Shown here one piece after another: positions 1-6,482 of a stretch of DNA of 22,277 bases. The stretch is from Thermacetogenium sp. UBA5472. Its GTDB lineage: Bacteria > Bacillota > DSM-12270 > Thermacetogeniales > Thermacetogeniaceae. The stretch is taken from assembly GCA_002426495.1 (NCBI GenBank), contig DIQC01000075.1, positions 7,110 through 29,386 on the forward strand. The letters run 5' to 3'. Within the stretch, counting starts at the first letter, position 1; every line of letters starts with the position of its first letter. The position numbers and the translations under genes are program-made. The notes beneath the pieces were generated by a model. The model saw only the letters and a list, made by a program, of their open reading frames with translations, was not told the origin of the DNA and made no database searches.

Positions 1-759
1 CTGCAGTACCCCGCTTCTCCAGAGTACTCTCTCATTCTTCGCACCGAAGCGGAAAAGCCCGAAGGAGAGGAGGCGTTTCGGGGTTCTTCCTATTGTGAAA
101 TAATCCTGATAAGCATTAGCGATGATCTCAGTGTCCGGCAGCATGCACGTATGGACGAATTCTTTGATACTGTCGAGCAAGGCGAGGGCTCGGTTGATCT
201 TATCTGCTGTTGGTGCAACTGTGACCCCTCCATGCAGGAAGCTGTGCTGATGGGGTATCTTGCCTCCGAAGAGAGCGATAATTTCGTGACATCTCTGGGA
301 TGCTTTCGCTGCCTTAAAATAATTTTCAGAGATACGGCAGTTATCTGCGGAGTTCAACCTTAAGTCAGCGGTGTTCTGCTTTTGGAAGGGAGGTAAGTCT
401 GGCATTTTCACATAATCGGGAAGGCTGAAAATATAAAAATGTCTGATATGGTTCTGCAGAAAATCAGCTGCGAACATGATGTTGCGCAGGTACTGGGCAT
501 TTGCAGAGATATCGTTGTCATAGACTGCATCCACCAAATAACTGGATACAGCACCATGAGCCAGGGAGCAGATACCGCAGACGCGCTGTGTCAAATAAAC
601 AGCATCTGTTATATGTCGGCCGCGCATAATCCACTCAAAACCGCGGAAGAGGGTGGCGCTGGTATTAGCTTCTGTGACAACTCCATTCTCCAATAGAACA
701 TCCACAGATAAAAGGCCGCTCAAACGGGTGACCGGGCTGAAAATGATGTGTTTAGTCAT
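1..759 (-). CDS. [NiFe] hydrogenase large subunit, N-terminal 253 residues (partial)
   Basis: Catalytic subunit of a [NiFe] hydrogenase, which binds the Ni-Fe(CN)2CO centre for H2 oxidation or evolution. The reading frame is open from the ATG at 759 to the window edge, so the C-terminal half with the second CxxC ligand pair is not visible. The N-terminal L1 motif is intact: RVCGICSLAH at about residues 59-68, with both metal-ligand cysteines (C61, C64) and the conserved histidine H68. The start (MTKHIIFSPVTR) fits large subunits that open with a short 'SPVTRxSG' strand. A GGAGG at 769-773 lies 9 bases upstream. The start overlaps the stop of the small-subunit gene by 8 bases, so the two are translationally coupled. 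Codon pattern and frame show no break. Family assignment is secure; the hydrogenase subgroup is not determined. Confidence 0.9.
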   Translation of the reverse strand, partial: MTKHIIFSPVTRLSGLLSVDVLLENGVVTEANTSATLFRGFEWIMRGRHITDAVYLTQRVCGICSLAHGAVSSYLVDAVYDNDISANAQYLRNIMFAADFLQNHIRHFYIFSLPDYVKMPDLPPFQKQNTADLRLNSADNCRISENYFKAAKASQRCHEIIALFGGKIPHQHSFLHGGVTVAPTADKINRALALLDSIKEFVHTCMLPDTEIIANAYQDYFTIGRTPKRLLSFGLFRFGAKNERVLWRSGVLQ

Positions 760-1750
760 TGTCCCTGCCCTCCTTTACTTGCTGTATTGCTCTCCAACCC
801 TGAACATTATCTCTATTCTTGCGTCTACCATCCTGGCTTTCCTCTTTTTGCGGCATCGGGGTGAAGAAGGGGGTAGAGCCATCAGGAAAATCAGGATTTG
901 TGCAGCCTATGCAGGGAGTGTTTGCTTTAACCGGCCAGTTTACATAATTGTCCCACTGTCTGTAAGGGCAGTCAGCTCCGGTTTTTGGCCCAACACAACC
1001 CTGAGAAAACATGCACCTGATATCTCCCAGGCTGTCAGCCAGATCATTTCTATCAAAGTAAGAGCGGCGCTGGCAGTGGCGGTGGACTGTAAACTCATAG
1101 AAAAGGGATGGACGGCCCAGTTCGTCAAGCTCTGGACGACCAAAGAGGAGCAGGTGGGCCAGGGTTCCTATCAACCAGTCAGGATTGACCGGGCAGCCGC
1201 TGACATTGATAACCTCTCTCTGCAGCACATTTTGCACACTGGTACTGCCTGTGATGTTGGGCCGAGCGGCGGTGGGGCCGCCAAAACTTGCACAGGTACC
1301 GGCAGCAACAACATATTTCGCTCTCTGTCCTAACTGTGAAACTGCTTGCAGAGCAGTGACGCTTCCTTTTATTGTCTTAAATATTACGGTATAAAGACCA
1401 TTATCCCGCAGGGGAACAGCTCCTTCCACTACAAGAGTGTATTCTCCAGCAAACCTCTCGAATGCTAAATCAAGTAGTTTTACTGCGTCCTCCCCCTGAG
1501 CTGCCATAAAGGTGTTGCTGTATAAAAGGTCGATCATGTTTTGAAATATATCACCTAGATAGGGGAAGGTGGAATTCATAAAGGAGATGTTGTTGTCCCC
1601 ACTGTCGTTTGTTTCGATCCAGATGACTGGCAACTTTTGTTTGTTGTGTTTGTGGCGGTGTCTCTTGACCAGGGGTAGAATTCTTCCTAAAAGTTGCCCA
1701 GGACTGGATGCGGCGTCGCGGCAGATATTTTCAAATTCTTCTTTTCCCAT
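752..1750 (-). CDS. [NiFe] hydrogenase small subunit with non-canonical proximal cluster site
   Basis: Electron-transfer subunit that normally carries three Fe-S clusters. Start chosen at the ATG at 1750 (332 aa) because AAAGGGAGA lies upstream; an open frame reaches 1876 but encodes unrelated-looking residues. Distal and medial cluster ligands are present: HRHC (H223/C226), CMFSQGC (C246/C252), C261 and PCIGC (C280/C283). Two proximal ligands are present: GTCASFGG (C153) and SGCPVNP (C186). The first proximal motif, usually WLExxDCxGC, reads WIETNDSGDNNIS (44-56), with no cysteine. An aspartate pair (D49, D52) is there instead. In actinobacterial-type hydrogenases one proximal ligand is Asp, but the other three are Cys. 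There is no Tat signal and no C-terminal membrane helix, so the enzyme is probably cytoplasmic; the C-terminus is a charged tail of about 35 residues. It lies between fdhD and the large subunit. Confidence 0.88.
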   Translation of the reverse strand: MGKEEFENICRDAASSPGQLLGRILPLVKRHRHKHNKQKLPVIWIETNDSGDNNISFMNSTFPYLGDIFQNMIDLLYSNTFMAAQGEDAVKLLDLAFERFAGEYTLVVEGAVPLRDNGLYTVIFKTIKGSVTALQAVSQLGQRAKYVVAAGTCASFGGPTAARPNITGSTSVQNVLQREVINVSGCPVNPDWLIGTLAHLLLFGRPELDELGRPSLFYEFTVHRHCQRRSYFDRNDLADSLGDIRCMFSQGCVGPKTGADCPYRQWDNYVNWPVKANTPCIGCTNPDFPDGSTPFFTPMPQKEESQDGRRKNRDNVQGWRAIQQVKEGRDND

Positions 1751-1911
1751 TTGAGGGTATCTCCCTTTAGTTAAATTTGTCGTTGATAAATGCGGAAGGC
1801 ATACCAGAGCGTATTCACAGAGGGATGAGGATGTCGATTTTATTGAATTAGTATGAACTGGCGATGCCCTCCACATTTTGATCTATTATACGTAAAATGG
1901 AGTAAACGGTG

Positions 1912-2727
1912 CTACACAGGACGGGGGAATATTATCCGCTCTTGATGTGCATAGATGCTGAGACGCTCTCCTCTCACAAATCCCAGTACTGTAATTTGAA
2001 GTTCTTCCGCCAGTTTGAGGGCGAGATCTGTGGGTGCACTGCGTGAGATCAGGATAGGCACTCTCATTCTGGCTGTTTTTAAAAGGATTTCAGATGAGAC
2101 ACGCCCACTGAAAATGATTATCTTGTCTTCCCTGGGAATTTCCTCAAGGAAGCACTGGCCATGGATCTTATCCAGTGTATTGTGGCGGCCGATGTCTTCC
2201 TGAAAGATAATAATCTCTTCTCCCTGGGCGAGGGCGGCATTATGAACACCACCGGTGCGTTGGAAAAGGCGTGATCTATCCTGCAGTGCCGCTGCCAATT
2301 TGAGCACTGTTTCTGTATTTACTTTCAGTTGAGAGGAAACAGGGGGTGGGAGAGCGGGAACAGCAGCAGTTGAAACGCTGGTTCCGCTGCGTCCGGTGCT
2401 GGGGGTGATGCGGCGTTTTACAACTAATTTGTCTGTCAGGTCTGATTCAGAGCTGGTCTCGATGTATATGTCACCATGCTTTGCATCATATTCTAATTTT
2501 CGGAGGTCCTCTCGCTTGTTCAAAACACCCTCAGCACAAAGGAAGCCGACAGCCAGATATTTTTGATCCCTTGGAGAGCAGACAAGTGCGGCCGTTTCTT
2601 TGGAGTTGACATAAACAGTAAGGGTTGTTTCACGGACAATCATATCTTCAACTTCACGAGAGCCCTTTTCATCGAGCTTGATGATCTTACGTGGCGATGT
2701 TAATAACCCGCTGTCAAAGTATTGCAT
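1912..2727 (-). CDS. fdhD: FdhD-like protein lacking the sulfur-transfer cysteine loop
   Basis: FdhD moves sulfur from a cysteine desulfurase to the molybdenum/tungsten bis-MGD cofactor of formate dehydrogenases. Family motifs are clear over 271 aa: FQRTGGVHNAAL, EDIGRHNTLDK, FSGRVSSE, SAPTDLALKLA and GFVRGERLSIYAH. The flexible loop that carries CGxCG or GCGxG in the family reads TPSTGRSGTS (about 108-117), with no cysteine. The only cysteines elsewhere are near residues 50, 64 and in HGQCF. AAAGGAG stands 7 bases before the ATG. The next gene downstream is the hydrogenase small subunit; no formate dehydrogenase is seen in the window. Membership in the FdhD family is secure, but sulfurtransferase activity is doubtful. 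It may be a cofactor-binding chaperone or serve the neighbouring hydrogenase, which is inference. Confidence 0.88.
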   Translation of the reverse strand: MQYFDSGLLTSPRKIIKLDEKGSREVEDMIVRETTLTVYVNSKETAALVCSPRDQKYLAVGFLCAEGVLNKREDLRKLEYDAKHGDIYIETSSESDLTDKLVVKRRITPSTGRSGTSVSTAAVPALPPPVSSQLKVNTETVLKLAAALQDRSRLFQRTGGVHNAALAQGEEIIIFQEDIGRHNTLDKIHGQCFLEEIPREDKIIIFSGRVSSEILLKTARMRVPILISRSAPTDLALKLAEELQITVLGFVRGERLSIYAHQERIIFPRPV

Positions 2728-2792
2728 AAATATGCTCCTTTCGCTGTGCTTTGCTGCCTGGGCAGTTTTACGCAGTTCAGACGGTTTCCTAT

Positions 2793-2822
2793 ATCATACT
2801 GTAGGTTTCAGAACTCCATCAA
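2793..2822 (-). promoter_or_regulatory. candidate SigA-type promoter for fdhD-hydrogenase
   Basis: On the minus strand, TTGATG (2817-2822) and TATGAT (2793-2798) are 18 bases apart, 66 bases upstream of the fdhD start. The boxes match consensus at 4/6 and 5/6. It lies downstream of the repeat that ends the amidohydrolase gene, so the fdhD-hydrogenase genes may have their own transcript. Assigned by eye only. Confidence 0.3.
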
Positions 2823-2898
2823 TTGCTGTCAGAGGACGAAAACCCCTTGCGCTGCAACGGGGCAGTTACCAACAGTTGGAAACCCTCACTTCTGATAG

Positions 2899-2931
2899 AC
2901 CAATCATTAGAACCGTCCCCGTGATGGGTCC
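2899..2931. repeat. REP-like GAACCGTCCCC hairpin element
   Basis: The arms GACC(A)ATCA (2899-2907) and TGAT(G)GGTC flank a loop containing GAACCGTCCCC. The same arms and core occur at 5067-5161. The element overlaps the last nine codons or so of the amidohydrolase gene, supplying its C-terminal residues and stop codon. Confidence 0.6.
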
Positions 2932-4100
2932 CCGCGATGGGCCTCATCGGCATAGACGATTTTGCCATTGACCAAAACCAGTTCCACCTTGGTGCGCCAG
3001 TCCAGGGGATGTCCGCTGAGAACGATGATATCAGCATCTTTCCCCGCTTCCAAGCTGCCCACTCTATCAGCTACTCCCAGAATCTCGGCGGGGTTGATAG
3101 TTATCGCCTTGAGTGCTTCCTGTTCATCCATACCCTCTTTAACAGCCAGGGATGCCATGAGGGATAGATATTGAACTGGAACCACGGGGTGGTCGGTTAT
3201 TATAGCCACCTTTATTCCTGCCTGGGAAAGGATCCCTGGCGTTTTCAGTGACAGGTCTTTCAATTCTACCTTGGCTCTGCTGCATAGAGAGGGGCCTACG
3301 ACTGCAGGAATATCTCTGGAAACGAGTTCCTCAGGAATCTTATAGGCTTCTGTCCCATGCTGTATGCTGACCTTGAGGTTGAATTCATCAGCAATCCTGA
3401 GTCCTGTGATGATATCATCAGCCCGGTGGGCGTGTATCAGCAGGGGGATTTCACCACCGATAACGGGAAGCATGGCTTCCATTTTGAGATCCCTGTCAGG
3501 CAGTTTGTCCGGATTCTTTTCTCCGTGTTTAATTTTTGCAGCATAGTTTTGTGCTGCTGTTAAAGTTTCACGCAACAGTGCTGCTGTGGCCATGCGTGTC
3601 ATCGGTGCCTTTTTTTGGTCTCCGTAAACACGCTTTGGGTTTTCCCCAAAGGCTACTTTGAGGCCTACAGGGTTTTTAATCACAGCTTGGTCTGCGGTCT
3701 TGGCGCAAGTTTTCATGACTAAACTCAACCCACCGATCACATTGGCACTGCCTGGTCCTGTCATCACTGTAGTTACACCACTCCGCAGTGCATCATTAAA
3801 GGCTAGATCCTCCATGTTGACGGCATCGATGGCTCGCAGATGCGGTGTGATCGGATCAGAAGCCTCATTGGTATCATCACCCTCAATAGCGTAGATCTCC
3901 TCGTAAATCCCGGCATGGGTGTGGGCATCAATAAAACCCGGGAGGACATATTTTCCCGAGACATCAATAACCTGCGCCTCGACAGGTGATGATGAGTCAA
4001 GGGAGAGTGCATCTATTTTTTGATCCTTAACGATAATACTGCCTCTATTATAAACATGGCCTGCCATTGTCATAATATTTCCATTAATGAGTGCAATCAT
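2907..4100 (-). CDS. metal-dependent amidohydrolase (imidazolonepropionase-like)
   Basis: Cytoplasmic amidohydrolase-superfamily enzyme, expected to hydrolyse C-N bonds in a cyclic or amide substrate using one or two metals. Start set at 4100 (397 aa, MIALINGNIM) because AGGAGG sits 9 bases before it; an in-frame ATG at 4121 has no usable ribosome site, and the AGGAGG lies inside that extension. Metal-site motifs are GFIDAHTHAG (H60/H62), LLIHAHRADD, SIQHGTEA and the C-terminal ITDHP, followed by the usual NPAEILG and GSLEAGKDADIIVLSGHPL end. This is the subtype often annotated 'amidohydrolase' or 'imidazolonepropionase-related'. No histidine-degradation genes are nearby, so the substrate is unknown. 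The final residues (RGDPSRGRF) are encoded by the repeat at 2899-2931, suggesting the natural C-terminus was replaced. Confidence 0.85.
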   Translation of the reverse strand: MIALINGNIMTMAGHVYNRGSIIVKDQKIDALSLDSSSPVEAQVIDVSGKYVLPGFIDAHTHAGIYEEIYAIEGDDTNEASDPITPHLRAIDAVNMEDLAFNDALRSGVTTVMTGPGSANVIGGLSLVMKTCAKTADQAVIKNPVGLKVAFGENPKRVYGDQKKAPMTRMATAALLRETLTAAQNYAAKIKHGEKNPDKLPDRDLKMEAMLPVIGGEIPLLIHAHRADDIITGLRIADEFNLKVSIQHGTEAYKIPEELVSRDIPAVVGPSLCSRAKVELKDLSLKTPGILSQAGIKVAIITDHPVVPVQYLSLMASLAVKEGMDEQEALKAITINPAEILGVADRVGSLEAGKDADIIVLSGHPLDWRTKVELVLVNGKIVYADEAHRGDPSRGRF

Positions 4101-4141
4101 TGACTTGTTCCTCCTTTTCATCCTCTAGCAGAAAATGATCA

Positions 4142-4161
4142 GCCCCGGGCCTATCCGGGGC
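4142..4161 (-). terminator. GC-rich hairpin downstream of nfo
   Basis: GCCCCGG and CCGGGGC form a perfect 7-bp stem in the 97-base gap between nfo and the amidohydrolase. On the minus strand a short T stretch begins about 6 bases after the stem, too far for a strong intrinsic terminator. It may attenuate transcription or mark an mRNA end. Confidence 0.35.
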
Positions 4162-4197
4162 CGCATGTGTAGTATGCAAAAACAAGTTAAAGGTATC

Positions 4198-5046
4198 CTA
4201 TTCCCTTTGTAAACTCCTCAGAATTCCCAGGTTATCTCTGTCTTCCTGCATATCTGAACCCTTTGGGGTTTCCAGGACCATGGGCAGGTGAGATAGATCC
4301 GGATTATTGACCAGCCAGCGAAACCCTTCCAGGCCGATCATGCCCATGCCAATATGATCATGCCGGTCACGCCTGCCTCCCAATTCTCCCTTGGAGTCGT
4401 TGAGATGAATTGCTTTTAAATTATCTAAACCTACAATCTCGTCGAATTCCCTGAATGTCTCTTCACAGGCATCCTCTGTGCGCAGGTCATAGCCGGCTGC
4501 AAAGATGTGGCATGTATCTAAACAGACCCCCAGTCGTTCTGGGTAGAAGCTGTCACTGAGCAGTTGAGCCAGGTGTTCAAACCTCCCTCCCAAGAGCGAG
4601 CCTTGCCCGGCTGTAGTCTCTAAGAGAATGGTCACCTCGGAATCCTCAGTCCTTTTCAAGGCTTCATTGAGAGCAGTTGTAATGTGATTCAGTCCTGTCT
4701 GCTCTCCTGCTCCGGAATGTGCACCTGGATGCATGACCAGGAAAGGAATTCCCAGGGCAGCACATCGTTCTACTTCTATCATCAGTGCATCCAGGGATTT
4801 CATCCACAGCTCCTCATTAGGGGAGGCCACATTGATCAGATAGGCTGTATGGCCTATCACCGGAGAAATCTTCGTTTCCTCCACTGCCTGCTGGAAACGT
4901 GTGATCACCTCTGGCTCCAGAGGCTTTGCCTTCCACCTGTTGGCATTCTTAACAAAAACCTGTATCGTTTCACAGCCGACCTCCTGTCCCCGTCGGACTG
5001 CTTTATCGATACCTCCCGCTATTGACATATGTGCTCCAAATGGCAT
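4198..5046 (-). CDS. nfo: deoxyribonuclease IV (endonuclease IV, AP endonuclease)
   Basis: Zn-dependent apurinic/apyrimidinic endonuclease of base-excision repair; it cuts 5' of abasic sites. The 282-aa length fits the family (about 280). All three signatures and metal ligands are visible: HTAYLINVASP, MHPGAHSGAG, LLETTAGQGS, LDTCHIFAAGYD, HLNDSKGELGGRRDRHDHIG and VLETPKG. Start placed at the ATG at 5046 (MPFGAHMSIAGG) because AAGGAG lies 6 bases upstream; a longer frame to 5073 adds residues not typical of the family. The gene sits between an aminotransferase and an amidohydrolase in one orientation, separated from the former by a repeat element, so it may have an independent transcript. Confidence 0.97.
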   Translation of the reverse strand: MPFGAHMSIAGGIDKAVRRGQEVGCETIQVFVKNANRWKAKPLEPEVITRFQQAVEETKISPVIGHTAYLINVASPNEELWMKSLDALMIEVERCAALGIPFLVMHPGAHSGAGEQTGLNHITTALNEALKRTEDSEVTILLETTAGQGSLLGGRFEHLAQLLSDSFYPERLGVCLDTCHIFAAGYDLRTEDACEETFREFDEIVGLDNLKAIHLNDSKGELGGRRDRHDHIGMGMIGLEGFRWLVNNPDLSHLPMVLETPKGSDMQEDRDNLGILRSLQRE

Positions 5047-5066
5047 TATATCTCCTTCTCTTTCCA

Positions 5067-5161
5067 GGACCAATCAGGGGGACGGTTCTTCCGCGCGACA
5101 ATTTCATAATCTATCGTGCTTGTGACTGGACCCATCACCGGAACCGTCCCCCTGATGGTCC
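5067..5161. repeat. MITE/REP-like inverted repeat with GGGGGACGGTTC arms
   Basis: The left arm (5067-5088) and right arm (5141-5161) are inverted copies containing ATCAGGGGGACGGTTC, differing by one inserted base, with about 52 bases between. Inside, GGACC(C)ATCA at 5128-5137 can also pair with TGATGGTCC at 5153-5161 around the GAACCGTCCCC core. CTGATGGTC is repeated in tandem at 5152-5169, running into the aminotransferase stop codon. Related cores occur at 2899, 16266 and 22207. Confidence 0.75.
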
Positions 5162-5167
5162 TGATGG

Positions 5168-6463
5168 TCACCTTTCTACTTCTGTTAGTGCTTGATCGAG
5201 GACGGTGATCATTTCGTCCACATTATCTTGATCGATGATCAGTGGTGGCTGAAAGGCCAGTACGTTCCGGTAGCGGCCGTTCTTGCCGATGATCACACCC
5301 TTATTTTTCATGATCTCTAATATACGGTCAACCTCTTCGGCTGCAGGTTCTTTCCCTTCTTTGACTAGTTCTGCACCCTGCATCAGGCCGATCCCGCGCA
5401 CATCACCGATCAAGGGGTGCTTATCTTGCAGTTCCAGCAGTTTCTCTCGGAGATAGGCTCCTTGGGTGGCGGCGTTCTGGATGAGTCCTTCCTTCTCAAT
5501 AACATCCAATGTTGCCAGACCCGCAGTCATGGAAACTGGGTTGCCCCCTAAGGTGGAAGCCCCTGGGCGGGTATAATGGTCGGCGATCTCCGGAAGGGCT
5601 GTAAAGACTCCGATAGGCACGCCATTGCCCAGCGCTTTTGCCATGGTCATGATATCAGGTTCCACACCCCAGTTTTCAATAGCAAACCACTTTCCTGTAC
5701 GTCCGAAACCAGATTGAACCTCATCAGCGATCAGTAAAATTCCGTATTCCTGGAGGATCTCCTTTAATCGCGGGAAGTATTCCGGGGGAGGGGTGACGAT
5801 CCCTGCATTTCCCTGGATGGGTTCTACGATCATGGCGGCTACCTCACCTGATGTAGAGGTTTCGATTACCCGGCGCACCTCTTCAGCGCAGGCCAGGTCA
5901 CAGGCTGGGTAGCTGAGATTTAGCGGGCAGCGATAACAGTAAGCGTTTGGTGCAAATGAGATGCCTGCTGCAGGATTAGGATCAGTGCGCCAGAAGCGTA
6001 AGCCAGTCAGGCTCATTGTCAGATAGGTACGTCCGCTCAATCCATCATTTAAAGCTAAAAGTTCACTCCTGCCTGTGGCAAGCCTTGCCGTCAAAACAGC
6101 TCCTTCATTGGCTTCGGTGCCGCTGTTGCAGAAGAAACTCTTTTGGAGACGGCCGGGAGTGATTTCAGCTAGTTTCTCTGCCAGTTCCAGCATCGGTTGG
6201 GTAAGGTAAATATTGCACACATGCTGTAAAGTCTTCACCTGCTCGCAGATGCGTTCAGTGATCTGCGGATTGCAGTGGCCGGCGTTGACTACTGAGACCC
6301 CGGCATAGAAGTCAAGATATCTTTTGCCGTTGCTGTCGAAGAGGTACTGTCCTTCCCCTTTTACCAACTGCATCGGTTCTTCGTAGAAGTGGTAAAGGCA
6401 GGGAATGATGTATTCCTTTTTCTTTTTAGCGATTTCTTCCGGACCCCAATATTTTTTCTCCAT
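5168..6463 (-). CDS. class III PLP aminotransferase (alanine-glyoxylate 2 / GABA type)
   Basis: Cytoplasmic fold-type I PLP enzyme transferring an amino group from an omega- or alpha-amino acid to an oxo acid. The 431 aa include CNSGTEANEGA (about 112-122, phosphate binding), the aspartate of LLIADEVQSGFGRTG (D247) that contacts the PLP ring nitrogen, and the Schiff-base lysine in MTMAKALGNGVPIG (K276). The cysteine-rich stretch YCYRCP...YPACDLAC (175-192) is typical of the AGXT2-like branch. The closest labels are alanine-glyoxylate aminotransferase 2 family or 4-aminobutyrate aminotransferase; specificity cannot be read from sequence. The AAAGGAG upstream is about 14 bases from the ATG, a long spacing. 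Only 19 bases separate it from the U32 gene upstream, so the two are probably co-transcribed. Confidence 0.9.
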   Translation of the reverse strand: MEKKYWGPEEIAKKKKEYIIPCLYHFYEEPMQLVKGEGQYLFDSNGKRYLDFYAGVSVVNAGHCNPQITERICEQVKTLQHVCNIYLTQPMLELAEKLAEITPGRLQKSFFCNSGTEANEGAVLTARLATGRSELLALNDGLSGRTYLTMSLTGLRFWRTDPNPAAGISFAPNAYCYRCPLNLSYPACDLACAEEVRRVIETSTSGEVAAMIVEPIQGNAGIVTPPPEYFPRLKEILQEYGILLIADEVQSGFGRTGKWFAIENWGVEPDIMTMAKALGNGVPIGVFTALPEIADHYTRPGASTLGGNPVSMTAGLATLDVIEKEGLIQNAATQGAYLREKLLELQDKHPLIGDVRGIGLMQGAELVKEGKEPAAEEVDRILEIMKNKGVIIGKNGRYRNVLAFQPPLIIDQDNVDEMITVLDQALTEVER

Positions 6464-6482
6464 TCAGATTTAACACTCTCCT

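Noticed and set aside
653..1333. Plus-strand 226-codon open frame
   Set aside because: Lies antisense to the hydrogenase genes, which have family motifs; no ribosome site and no recognisable protein.
1568..1634. Selenocysteine in place of the missing hydrogenase cysteines
   Set aside because: There is no in-frame TGA in the loop; codons are Asp, Ser, Gly, Asp, Asn.
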